A DNA stretch of 64,000 nucleotides. Origin: JAKAQB01 sp027320105. Lineage in GTDB: Bacteria; Actinomycetota; Acidimicrobiia; Acidimicrobiales; Palsa-688. Positions 17,270 to 27,653 of this stretch are shown here, in pieces. Each line of letters starts with the position of its first letter. Positions within the stretch are counted from its first letter, which is position 1. The stretch lies in NCBI GenBank assembly GCA_027320105.1, contig DAHVMA010000056.1, positions 1-64,000 on the forward strand. Direction: 5' to 3'. A program made the translations under genes and the position numbers. The notes under the pieces were generated by a model. It was not told the origin of the DNA, did no database searches, and worked only from the letters and a program-made list of their open reading frames with translations.

Positions 17270-17686
17270 ATGGCGCCCGAGCTCCTCCAGACCGTCTTCG
17301 ACACGACCGACGCGCGGCGCCTCGCCGAGTTCTGGCGTGCCGTGCTCGGCTGGGGCTACCGCGCCGGCGACGAACCACCCGCCGGCGGTGGCACGGGGGA
17401 CCCCCCGCCCGACTGGCTCGTGCTGGTCCACCCGTCGGGGGCCGGTCGCCTCGCGTTCCAGCTCGTGGACGAGCTGCCGGCCGCTACCTGGCCGGACCCA
17501 GCGGTGCCGCAGCAGCTGCACCTGGACCTGCGGGTGGGGACGGAGGAGGAGCTGGCCGCCGAGCACCGGCGTGTGCTGGGCGCCGGCGCCCGGATGCTGC
17601 TCGACCGTTCCGACGACGAGGAAGAACCCCTGTACGTGTACGCCGATCCGGACGGGCACCCGTTCTGCATCTTCGTAGCGCCGTAA
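17270..17686 (+). CDS. VOC (glyoxalase/bleomycin resistance) superfamily protein
   Basis: A 138-residue protein with the paired beta-alpha-beta-beta-beta pattern of the vicinal oxygen chelate fold: an ARRLAEFWRAVLGW opening, QQLHLDLRV in the middle, and a closing YADPDGHPFCIFV. This subgroup is common in actinobacteria and its members rarely have a known substrate. It probably has its own leaderless promoter. A large palindrome lies 67 bases downstream, in the gap before the opposing DUF4031 gene. Confidence 0.82.
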   Translation: MAPELLQTVFDTTDARRLAEFWRAVLGWGYRAGDEPPAGGGTGDPPPDWLVLVHPSGAGRLAFQLVDELPAATWPDPAVPQQLHLDLRVGTEEELAAEHRRVLGAGARMLLDRSDDEEEPLYVYADPDGHPFCIFVAP

Positions 17687-17752
17687 GCCATCGGTTGCCG
17701 GCGGCGACAGCCCGCCACCCGCCGCCCCGCTGTTTGCCGTCGCTGCCTTCCG

Positions 17753-17799
17753 TTGTTTGGGCAGTTGACCGCGATTATCGCGGTCAACTGCCCAAACAA
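17753..17799. repeat. 47-bp perfect palindrome, copy 1
   Basis: Two 23-base arms around a single central T, opening TTGTTTGGGCAGTTGACC and ending with its exact complement. It lies between convergent genes (VOC protein and DUF4031). A near-identical copy is at 50923-50970. It could act as a two-way terminator hairpin, a protein-binding site or a short mobile palindrome. Confidence 0.9.
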
Positions 17800-17843
17800 C
17801 GCGTGCGGAGGCAGCCTGTTGCCGACTTCGCCCGGTCTTTCCG

Positions 17844-17887
17844 ACTCGACTCCGGCTCGACTCCGACTCGACTCCGACTCGACTCCA
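17844..17887. repeat. Four 11-bp tandem repeats
   Basis: Consecutive copies of ACTCGACTCCG with one change each in copies 2 and 4. The array is in the non-coding gap between the palindrome and the DUF4031 gene. No function is evident. Confidence 0.8.
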
Positions 17888-17944
17888 CTCAGGCGCCGGC
17901 GGGGTTTCCGGGATGCATCAGGGGGCCGTCCACGCCGCGCCGGC

Positions 17945-18229
17945 TCAAGACGTCCGGCGCAGCCTTGCCCGAAGGCCCGCCGGCGCCCGGCGCAAGCCGG
18001 CTGCCCGCAGGCGGGACACCAGCTCCCGGCTCGGCACGGGCACTGCCCCGAGGCGCAGTGCCCGCTCACGGATCTCCGCCGGCACGTCGTAGTGGTCGCC
18101 CTGGAACACGTGCCTCGGGATGCCGAGCCGCTCGGCGAAGCGGTGCAGCTCGTCGTAGGACCGGTCGCTCACCAGGTGGGCCCAGCGCCGGCCTCGCCAG
18201 GGCCAGTGGGGCTCGTCCACCAGGATCAC
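17945..18229 (-). CDS. DUF4031 domain protein
   Basis: Small conserved protein of 94 residues without known function. The family pattern is clear: ILVDEPHWPWRGRRWAHLVSD, then YDELHRFAERLGIP, FQGDHYDVPAE and LGAVPVPSRELVSRLR. The start is set at GTG 18229, where the homology begins; TACATT lies 6 bases upstream as a leaderless-type -10 box. The Arg-rich tail is probably unstructured. Confidence 0.82.
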   Translation of the reverse strand: MILVDEPHWPWRGRRWAHLVSDRSYDELHRFAERLGIPRHVFQGDHYDVPAEIRERALRLGAVPVPSRELVSRLRAAGLRRAPAGLRARLRRTS

Positions 18230-18389
18230 GGCGCCAATGTAGCCACCCTTGCGCTGGGGTCGGGAACGGCTGGAAGGCGGCCTCCATCGTCCCGACCGCG
18301 CCGCGGCGCAAGGCTGTGGGCAGCTCCTCCTCGGGAGCGGCCCGTGTCGCACGAGGTTCGGCCACCTTCCCCTCCCCGGGGTGTCCGTG

Positions 18390-19640
18390 CTACACGAAGA
18401 TCTCCAGGCCCTCTGCGACCGCCGCTCCTATCGTCGCGATCTCCTCGTCGGTCACCACGAGCGGCGGGGAGACGGCGATGCCCGACCCGAGCGGTCTCAC
18501 GAGCACACCGGCCCGTCGGGCGGCGAGTTGCAGCTCGACGACGGCTGTGGGCCGCTCGGCCAGCAGCTCTGCCGAGAGGTCCACGGCGCCGAGCAGTCCC
18601 ACCCCGCCGCGCACCTCCGCCACGGCGGGGTGGCCCTCCACGGTCCGCAGCGCGCCGAGCAGGGAGCCTTCGAGCTCGGCGCCGCGGCGGTACAGGTCGT
18701 CGCGCTCGAGCAGGTCGAGGTTGGCGAGGGCGGCGGCGCAGCAGACCGGGTGCCCTGCGTAGGTGGCGCCGTGGCGGAACACCCGGCCCTCGCCCTCCCA
18801 GTACGGGGCGGCCACGCGCGATGACACGATCACGCCGCCGAGGGGCTGGTACCCGCTCGTGACCCCCTTGGCGAAGGTGATCATGTCCGGCCGGAGCCCC
18901 CATCGGTCCACGCCCAGCCAGTCGCCGAGCCGGCCGAACCCGCAGATGACCGAGTCGATCACGAGCAGCACGCCGGTGTCCGCGCACAGCCGGGCGACTC
19001 CCTGCATGTACCCCGCCGGTGGCAGGTGCACCCCGCCGGCGCCGAGGACCGGCTCGCAGAAGAAGGCGGCCACCCGTCCGGCCCCGAGCCGTTCTACCTC
19101 CTTGGCAAGTGCTTCCACCGAGTCGTACGCCACGGTGGAGTGGTCGGCGTCGAGGGGTCCGAAGCCGGAGCGGTTGGAGGCGATGCCGGCGAGGCTCGTG
19201 CCGAAGCCGTGGGTGCCGTGGTAGCTGCGGTCCCGGCTGATGACGTGGGTGCGCTCCTCGGACCCGAGGGCGACCCAGTAGCCCCGCGCCAGCTTGACCG
19301 CCGTCTCGATGCCGTCGCCGCCCCCGCTTCCGAGGAACACCTTGGCGTCGCTCGTGGGGGCGAGAGCCGACAGCCGCTCGGCGAGCGCCTCGGCCGGCTC
19401 GTTGGTGTAGTCGCCGAACGTCGAGTAGGCGCCGAGGCGGCGCGCCTGGGCTGCCATGGCGTCGGCGATCTCGTGCCGCCCGTGACCGACGTTCATGTAC
19501 CAGAGGCTGGCGGTGGCGTCGAGGTAGCGCCGGCCCCCGCTGTCCCACACCGAGCAGCCATCGCCCCGGGTGATCGTGAAGGCGTCCCTGCGGACCTGGG
19601 CCATGTTGGCGAATGGGTGCCAGAAGTGGGTGTCGGTCAC
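18390..19640 (-). CDS. Class III pyridoxal-phosphate aminotransferase
   Basis: Aminotransferase of 416 residues related to beta-alanine/omega-amino acid:pyruvate and adenosylmethionine-8-amino-7-oxononanoate transaminases. It opens with HFWHPFANMAQV and LWYMNVGHGRHEI. The cofactor-binding Asp is in VLLVIDSVICGFGR, where the usual Glu of DEV is replaced by Ser, and the Schiff-base Lys is in TFAKGVTSGYQPLGG. GTG 19640 is preceded by a clear AGGAGG at 5 bases. The substrate cannot be decided, and no biotin genes are nearby. Confidence 0.85.
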   Translation of the reverse strand: MTDTHFWHPFANMAQVRRDAFTITRGDGCSVWDSGGRRYLDATASLWYMNVGHGRHEIADAMAAQARRLGAYSTFGDYTNEPAEALAERLSALAPTSDAKVFLGSGGGDGIETAVKLARGYWVALGSEERTHVISRDRSYHGTHGFGTSLAGIASNRSGFGPLDADHSTVAYDSVEALAKEVERLGAGRVAAFFCEPVLGAGGVHLPPAGYMQGVARLCADTGVLLVIDSVICGFGRLGDWLGVDRWGLRPDMITFAKGVTSGYQPLGGVIVSSRVAAPYWEGEGRVFRHGATYAGHPVCCAAALANLDLLERDDLYRRGAELEGSLLGALRTVEGHPAVAEVRGGVGLLGAVDLSAELLAERPTAVVELQLAARRAGVLVRPLGSGIAVSPPLVVTDEEIATIGAAVAEGLEIFV

Positions 19641-19738
19641 TGGGGCCTCCTGCGTTCCGTCACGAGGCCCGCTCGGCCTCGCCACCGGAAGTTCTACACC
19701 CGAGGGCGACACCGCCCGGCCGGCCCGGCCGGCGCCGC

Positions 19739-22700
19739 CTATCCGCGCCGCACCACGAAGTACTTGGCCTGGGGGTGGTGGCAGACGATGGCGGCGGTGG
19801 TCTGCTCGGGGTGGAACTGCCAGGACGAGGACTCGCCTACCTCCACGCCGATGCGCTCCGCGCCGACGAGCTCGGCGCACTTGGCATTGTCCTCGAGGTC
19901 GGGGCAGGCGGGGTAGCCCCACGAGTACCGGCCGCCGCGGTACTGCTGGCGGAACAACCCGGTGAGCGTCGGGCCGTCCTCGTCGGCGAAGCCCCACTCC
20001 TCGCGGATGCGGCGGTGCCACAGCTCGGCGAGGGCCTCGGTCATCTCGACACCGAGACCGTGGAGGTGGAGGTAGTCGGTGTAGGCGTCGGCGGCGAAGA
20101 GCCCGGCGGTCTCGACGGACACGGCCGGGCCCATCGTGACCAAGTGGAAGGCGGCGTAATCCTCCCGGCCCGAGTCGGCGGTGCGGAAGAAGTCGGCGAT
20201 CGACAGCCACGGCTCCGCCGGCTGGCGCGGGAAGCTGAACCGCAACCACTCGGAGTCGCGCCCCTCGTCCTTCCACACGATCAGGTCGTCGCCGTCGCTG
20301 TTGACGGCGAAGTAGCCGTAGGCGACGGCGGGGCGCAGCACGTCGGCCTCCCGGGCGGCGGCGAGGCGGGCCCGCAGCTCGGGCCGCAGCCGCTGCTTGA
20401 ACACGGGGTCCGTCTCGTCGCGGTGTGGCCGGTAGCCCCACTGGTTGCGGTAGAGGGCGGTCTCGTTTACGTAGGCGGCGATGTCGTCGAGGGGGATGCC
20501 CCGCTCGACCCGGGACCCGAGGAACGGCGGCACGAACACCGGGTTGTCCGCCCGCACCGCCGGCGAGCGCCGGGGGCGGGGGCGCAGCGCGGCCTCCTCT
20601 GCATCGGCGGCGGCGTCGGCGGCGGTGCGCACCCCCGGGCGCACGACCACCTCCCGGCCCCACGACGCGTCGTCGGGCTCGAGACCCGCACGCAGCGCGC
20701 CCAGGCGGTCGAGCACCCGCAGCCCCTCGAATGCGTCCCGCCCGTAGAACAGCCGGCCCTCGTACTCCTTGCGCAGGTCGCGCTCCACGTAGGTGCGGGT
20801 GAGGGCGGCGCCGCCGAGCAGCACGGGGATGCCCGAACGGCCACGCTCGTTGATCTCCAGCAGGTTCTCCCGCATGATCAGCGTGCTCTTGACGAGCAGG
20901 CCGGACATGCCGATGACGTCGGCTCCGACCTCCTCCGCCTTGGCGAGGATCTCGCCGATCGGGACCTTGATGCCGAGGTTGTGCACCTCGTAGCCGTTGT
21001 TGGTGAGGATGATGTCCACCAGGTTCTTGCCGATGTCGTGGACATCGCCCTTGACCGTGGCGAGCACGACCCGGCCCTTGCCACCGCTCGCCGCCCGCTC
21101 CATGTGGGGCTCGAGGAAGGAAACCGCCGCCTTCATGGTCTCCGCAGACTGGAGCACGAAGGGCAGCTGCATCTCGCCGGCGCCGAAGCGGTCGCCTACG
21201 ACCTTCATCCCGCCGAGCAGCGGGCCGTTGATCACATCCAAAGCAGCGATCCCCGATGACAGCGCCTCGGCCAGGTCGACCTCCAGGCCGTCCCGGTCCC
21301 CGTCGATGATCCGCTGCGACAGGCGACGCTCGACGGGCCAGTCGCTGCGGTCCTCCCCGCCGACGGTGCCGGCGTCGACCCCCTCGAACATCCGCAGCAG
21401 GGTGGCCAGTGGGTCGTAGCCCTCCGAGCGGCGGTCGTAGACGAGGTCAAGGCAGGCGGAGACGGCGGCGGGGTCGATGCGCGACAGCGGCATGATGCGG
21501 GCGGCGTGCACGATGGCCGCGTCCAGTCCGGCGGCCTGGCACTCGTGCAGGTAGACGGAGTTGAGGACGTGGCGCAACGCCGGTGCCAGGCCGAAGCTGA
21601 CGTTGGACAGCCCGAGGATGGTCTGCACGCCGGGTAGGGCCGCCTTGATGGCGCGGATGCCCTCGATCGTCTCCAGGCCGTCGCGACGGCTTTCCTCCAT
21701 GCCGGTCCCGAGGGTCAACGCCAGCGGGTCGAACAGGAGGTCCTCGGGGCGCAGTCCGTAGCGGTCGACGGCCAGGTCGTGGATCGCCCGGGCCGCCTCC
21801 AGCTTCCTGGCGGCGGTGCGCGCCTGGCCGGTCTCGTCGATGCAGGTGCAGACCACTGCCGCGCCGTACTCCCGCGCCAGCGACAGGAACCGGTCGAGGC
21901 GGGTGCCGGGCGCCGAGCCGTCCTCCAGGTTGACGGAGTTCAGCACCGGCTTGCCGGCGATGCGCTGCAGGCCGGTCTCGATGACCGGCGGCTCGGTGGA
22001 GTCGAGCATGATCGGCAGCGTCGACTGGGTCGCGAACCGCGACGCCACCTCGGCCATGTCGGCCGGCCCGTCCTCACCGGTGTAGTCGACGCACACGTCC
22101 AGCAGGTGGGCGCCCTCCTTCAGCGCGTCGCGGGTCATGGCGACACAGGTGTCCCAGTCGTCGGCGAGCATCGCCTCGCGGAACTTCTTCGACCCATTGG
22201 CGTTGGTGCGCTCGCCGACCATCAGCACCGACGGCGACTGGTCCCAGGGGACGTGGGTGTACAACGACGCGCAGCCCGGCTCCCACTCCACGCTACGGGA
22301 CGCCGGGGTGAGGTCCCGGCACGCCGCCACCACGGCGGCCAGGTGGGCCGGCTCGGTGCCGCAGCAGCCGCCCACGACCCGCACCCCGTACTCGCTCACG
22401 AACCGGGCCAGGTGCGCGGCCAGCTGGTCGGGCGTCAGGTCGTAGTGCATGCGGTCGTCGACCACCGACGGCAGGCCGGCGTTGGGCAGGACCGAGAGGA
22501 ACGGCCGGGCCCGCGCCGAGAGGTAGCGCAGGTGCTCGCTCATCTCCGCCGGCCCGGTGGCGCAGTTGAGCCCGACCACGTCCGGGCGCAGCGCGTCCAG
22601 CGTGGTGAGGGCGGCACCGATCTCCGTCCCGAGCAGCATCCGCCCGGTCGTCTCGATCGTCACCTGGACCTGGAGTGGCACCTCCCGGCCGACGTCGGCC

Positions 22701-23224
22701 ATCGCCCGCCGGCAGCCGATGATCGCCGCCTTGGCCTGCAGGAGGTCGTAGACGGTCTCGACGAGCAGCAGGTCGACGCCTCCTTCCAGCAGGCCGCTGG
22801 CTGCCTCCTGGTAGCCGGCGCGCTGGTCGGGGAAGGAGATCTGCCCGAGCGACGCCAGGCGGTTGCCGGGCCCGAGCGAGCCGGCGACGAAGCGGTCGCC
22901 GTAGCCGTCGGCCACGTCCCGGGCGATCGTCGCCGAGCGTCGGGCCAGCTCCCGGGTCCGTGGGGCGATCCCGTACTCGCCCAGCACCCACGGCAGGGAA
23001 CCGAAGCTGTCGGTCTCGACGACGTCCGAACCGACCTCCAGGAACGAGCGGTGCAGGTCCGCCACCACATCGGGCCGGGTCTCGCACAGCAACTCGTTGC
23101 AGCCCTCGAGGGACGGCCCGCCGAAGTCGTCCGGGCCGAGATGGCGGAGCTGCAGGTTGGTGCCGGTGGCGCCGTCGTAGACGACCACCCGCTCGGCCAC
23201 GGCCTCGAGGTACGGACTGCGCAC
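19739..23224 (-). CDS. metH: Cobalamin-dependent methionine synthase
   Basis: Transfers methyl from methyltetrahydrofolate to homocysteine through cobalamin. All four modules are present in 1161 residues: the homocysteine domain (VVGGCCGTEPAH, zinc cysteines), the pterin domain (SVLMVGERTNANGSKKF), the B12 domain with axial His729 in GDVHDIGKNL, and the C-terminal activation domain. GTG 23224 is the conserved start; TACCTT lies 6 bases upstream. Only 36 bases separate it from divergent hutU, too few for a cobalamin riboswitch. A cobalamin adenosyltransferase is encoded 8.6 kb away. Confidence 0.95.
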   Translation of the reverse strand: MRSPYLEAVAERVVVYDGATGTNLQLRHLGPDDFGGPSLEGCNELLCETRPDVVADLHRSFLEVGSDVVETDSFGSLPWVLGEYGIAPRTRELARRSATIARDVADGYGDRFVAGSLGPGNRLASLGQISFPDQRAGYQEAASGLLEGGVDLLLVETVYDLLQAKAAIIGCRRAMADVGREVPLQVQVTIETTGRMLLGTEIGAALTTLDALRPDVVGLNCATGPAEMSEHLRYLSARARPFLSVLPNAGLPSVVDDRMHYDLTPDQLAAHLARFVSEYGVRVVGGCCGTEPAHLAAVVAACRDLTPASRSVEWEPGCASLYTHVPWDQSPSVLMVGERTNANGSKKFREAMLADDWDTCVAMTRDALKEGAHLLDVCVDYTGEDGPADMAEVASRFATQSTLPIMLDSTEPPVIETGLQRIAGKPVLNSVNLEDGSAPGTRLDRFLSLAREYGAAVVCTCIDETGQARTAARKLEAARAIHDLAVDRYGLRPEDLLFDPLALTLGTGMEESRRDGLETIEGIRAIKAALPGVQTILGLSNVSFGLAPALRHVLNSVYLHECQAAGLDAAIVHAARIMPLSRIDPAAVSACLDLVYDRRSEGYDPLATLLRMFEGVDAGTVGGEDRSDWPVERRLSQRIIDGDRDGLEVDLAEALSSGIAALDVINGPLLGGMKVVGDRFGAGEMQLPFVLQSAETMKAAVSFLEPHMERAASGGKGRVVLATVKGDVHDIGKNLVDIILTNNGYEVHNLGIKVPIGEILAKAEEVGADVIGMSGLLVKSTLIMRENLLEINERGRSGIPVLLGGAALTRTYVERDLRKEYEGRLFYGRDAFEGLRVLDRLGALRAGLEPDDASWGREVVVRPGVRTAADAAADAEEAALRPRPRRSPAVRADNPVFVPPFLGSRVERGIPLDDIAAYVNETALYRNQWGYRPHRDETDPVFKQRLRPELRARLAAAREADVLRPAVAYGYFAVNSDGDDLIVWKDEGRDSEWLRFSFPRQPAEPWLSIADFFRTADSGREDYAAFHLVTMGPAVSVETAGLFAADAYTDYLHLHGLGVEMTEALAELWHRRIREEWGFADEDGPTLTGLFRQQYRGGRYSWGYPACPDLEDNAKCAELVGAERIGVEVGESSSWQFHPEQTTAAIVCHHPQAKYFVVRRG

Positions 23225-23230
23225 GACCCC

Positions 23231-23252
23231 AAGGTAACGGGAGTCGTACAGT
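23231..23252. promoter_or_regulatory. Divergent -10 boxes for metH and hutU
   Basis: TACCTT (minus strand, 23231-23236, 6 bases before the metH GTG) and TACAGT (plus strand, 23247-23252, 8 bases before the hutU ATG) both fit TAnnnT at leaderless distance. They lie 10 bases apart, so the two polymerases should exclude each other. No operator is evident. Confidence 0.4.
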
Positions 23253-23260
23253 CCGGGTGC

Positions 23261-24924
<1,664 letters not shown>

Positions 24925-24928
<4 letters not shown>

Positions 24929-26121
24929 CGGACTTCTCGTCGATGTGGGCCGAGCTGGCGCCTATCGGCCGGGCCGGCGACGGCGGCTACCACCGGCTGG
25001 CGTGGACCGATGCCGACCGGGCGGCCCGGCAGTGGTTCCGGGAGCAGGCCCGACGCCTCGGCATGGCGCTCGACGAGGATCCCAACGGCAACCAGTGGGC
25101 GTGGTGGGGGAGCCCGTCGCCGGGGGCGGTCGTAACCGGCAGCCACTTGGACAGCGTGCCCGGCGGCGGTGCCTTCGACGGCCCGCTCGGCGTCGTGTCC
25201 GCCTTCCTTGCCGTCGACCGGCTCCGCCCCCGCCGGCCGGTGGCCGTCGTCAACTTCGCCGACGAGGAGGGCGGGCGCTTTGGGGTGGCAACCCTCGGCA
25301 GCCGGCTGCTCACCGGGTCGATCGGCGCGGGGCGGGCGGCTGCGCTCACCGACGCCGCCGGCGTCACCCTCGCCGAGGCATGGCGCGCCAACGGCCTCGA
25401 TCCCGGGCGCGCCGGCGCCGACCCGTCACGCCTCGGCCGCGTCGGCGTCTTCGTCGAGCTGCACGTCGAGCAGGGCCGCCGCCTCGTCGACGCCGGCGTG
25501 CCTGTGGGGGTGGCCACAGCGGTGTGGCCCCACGGGCGGTGGCGCCTCGACTTCACCGGACGCGGCGACCACGCCGGCACGACCAGGCTGGCGGATCGCT
25601 CCGACCCGGTGCTGCCCCTCGCCCACACGGTGCTCGCCGCCAGGCAGGCGGCGGAGGACGCCGGCGCCGTGGCGACCGTCGGCAGGCTCGCCGTGCGACC
25701 CGGGGCCGTCAACGCCATCGCCTCGCGTGCCACCGCATGGCTCGACGCCCGCGGCCCGGAGGAGGCGGCGGTCCGCGGCGTCGTGGAGGCGGTGACCAAG
25801 TCGGCCGAGGCCGCCGCCGCCCACCACGCCGTCGGCGTCGCCGTGGCGGAGGAGTCCTGGAGCGCCGGCGCAACCTTCGGGGCCGACCTGCGCCGGCGGG
25901 TCGCGACGGCGGTGGCGGCGCGGCTCGGCTCCGTGACCGAGCTGCCCACCGGCGCCGGCCACGACGCCGCCGTCCTCGCCGGCGCCGGGGTGCCCGCCGC
26001 GATGCTCTTCGTCCGCAACCCGACCGGGACGAGCCACGACCCGGCGGAGTCGGCGTCCGTCGAGGACTGCCTCGCCGGGGTGGACGCCCTCACGGCCGTC
26101 CTGGAGGACCTGGCGTCTTGA
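24925..26121 (+). CDS. M20 family amidohydrolase (allantoate amidohydrolase/carbamoylase-like) in hut operon
   Basis: Metal-dependent amidase of 398 residues. Metal-site motifs are GSHLDSVPGGGAFDGPLGV, FADEEGGRFG and VELHVEQGRRL, and the dimerisation lid carries GRGDHAGTTR. The family hydrolyses N-carbamoyl amino acids, allantoate or ureidoglycolate. Here it lies between hutU and hutH, with 4-base overlaps on both sides, in an operon that has hutF but no hutG. N-formylglutamate deformylation is therefore the most economical role, which is an inference from context. Confidence 0.85.
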
Positions 26122-27653
26122 CCATCGTCCTGCACCCTGCCGGCCTCACCGCCGACGACGTCGTGGAGGTCGCCCGCCACCACGCCCGGGTCGAGCTCGG
26201 CCCCGCCGCGTTGCGGGCCATCGAGGAGGCCCGTGCGGTAGTCGAGGGCCTGGCCGCCTCGCCCGAGCCTGCGTACGGCATCTCGACCGGCTTCGGTGCC
26301 CTGGCCACCCGGCACATCCCCGTCGAGCGCCGCAGCGACCTGCAGCGCAGCCTCATCCGCTCGCATGCCGCCGGGTCGGGGCCGGAGGTCGAGGCGGAGG
26401 TGGTCCGGGCCATGACCCTGCTGCGGCTGCGGACCATGGCCTCGGGGCGGACCGGCGTCCGTCCGCTCCTCGCCCAGGGCTACGCGGCGCTCCTCAACGC
26501 CGGCATCATCCCGGTGGTCCCCGAGTTCGGTTCCCTCGGTTGCAGTGGCGACCTGGCGCCACTCGCCCACGTGGCCATGGTGCTCACCGGGGAGGGCGAG
26601 GGGAGGGGACCGGACGGGGTGCTGCGGCCGGCGTTGGAGCTGCTCGCCCTGGCGGGCGTGGCCCCCGTGATCCTCGCCGAGAAGGAGGGTCTCGCCCTCG
26701 TCAACGGCACCGACGGCATGCTCGGCATGCTGATCCTGGCGCTCGAGGACCTCCGCTCCCTGTGCCGCACCGCAGACCTCGCCACGGCGATGAGCGTCGA
26801 GGCGTTGATGGGCACCGACCGCGTGTTCGCCGCCGACCTCCACGCGCCGCTGCGACCGCACCCCGGGCAGGCGGTGTCGGCCGGCAACGTGTGGCGGCTG
26901 CTGCGCGGCAGCGCCATCGTCGCCTCCCACCGTGAAGGCGACCGGCGGGTCCAGGACGCGTACTCGCTGCGCTGCGCGCCCCAGGTCACCGGCGCCATGC
27001 GCGACACGGTCGCCCACGCCACCACCGTGGCCGACCGGGAGCTGGCGGCCACCATCGACAACCCGGTGGTGCTCCCCGACGGGCGCGTCGAGTCCAACGG
27101 CAACTTCCACGGGGCGCCCGTCGGCTACGTCCTCGACTTCCTCGCCATCGCCGCCGCCGACCTGGCCTCGATGAGCGAGCGGCGGACGGACCGGATGCTC
27201 GACGCCGCCCGCTCCCACGGCCTGCCGCCGTTCCTCGCCGCCGAACCCGGCGTCGACTCGGGCCACATGATCGCCCAGTACACCCAGGCCGGCATCGTCA
27301 GCGACATGAAGCGCCTCGCCGTGCCGGCAAGCGTTGACTCCATCCCCAGCTCCGCCATGCAGGAGGACCACGTCTCGATGGGCTGGGCGGCGGGCCGCAA
27401 GCTGCGGCGCAGCGTCGAGGGCCTGACCCGCGTCCTGGCCGTCGAGTTGCTCACCGCCGCCCGCGCCCTCGACCTGCGCGCCCCGGTGGCACCCGCCCCC
27501 GCGACCGCCGCAGCGCGCGACGGCCTGCGCGAGCTGGTCGACGGGCCGGGCGCCGACCGCTACCTCGCCCCGGAGATCGACGCCGCCGTCAAGGCCGTCG
27601 TGGAGGGACGGCTGGTCCGGGCGGCGGAGTCCGTGGTGGGTGCCATCGCATGA
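26118..27653 (+). CDS. hutH: Histidine ammonia-lyase
   Basis: First step of histidine degradation: histidine to urocanate plus ammonia. The cofactor MIO forms by self-cyclisation of an internal tripeptide, normally Ala-Ser-Gly; here residues 142-144 read Cys-Ser-Gly in GSLGCSGDLAPLAH. Other active-site blocks are standard: YGISTGFGAL, QDAYSLRCAPQV and NGNFHGAPV. The 511 residues and TTG 26118, overlapping the previous stop (TTGA), fit the operon. Confidence 0.95.
   Translation: MTIVLHPAGLTADDVVEVARHHARVELGPAALRAIEEARAVVEGLAASPEPAYGISTGFGALATRHIPVERRSDLQRSLIRSHAAGSGPEVEAEVVRAMTLLRLRTMASGRTGVRPLLAQGYAALLNAGIIPVVPEFGSLGCSGDLAPLAHVAMVLTGEGEGRGPDGVLRPALELLALAGVAPVILAEKEGLALVNGTDGMLGMLILALEDLRSLCRTADLATAMSVEALMGTDRVFAADLHAPLRPHPGQAVSAGNVWRLLRGSAIVASHREGDRRVQDAYSLRCAPQVTGAMRDTVAHATTVADRELAATIDNPVVLPDGRVESNGNFHGAPVGYVLDFLAIAAADLASMSERRTDRMLDAARSHGLPPFLAAEPGVDSGHMIAQYTQAGIVSDMKRLAVPASVDSIPSSAMQEDHVSMGWAAGRKLRRSVEGLTRVLAVELLTAARALDLRAPVAPAPATAAARDGLRELVDGPGADRYLAPEIDAAVKAVVEGRLVRAAESVVGAIA

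Noticed and set aside
17700..18069. Open frames crossing the 17753-17799 palindrome
   Set aside because: The palindrome reads almost the same peptide on both strands and appears again near 50930; it is non-coding repeat, not conserved protein.
23225..23260. Cobalamin riboswitch before metH
   Set aside because: The gap is only 36 bases and is shared with the divergent hutU promoter; a B12 riboswitch needs about 200 bases.
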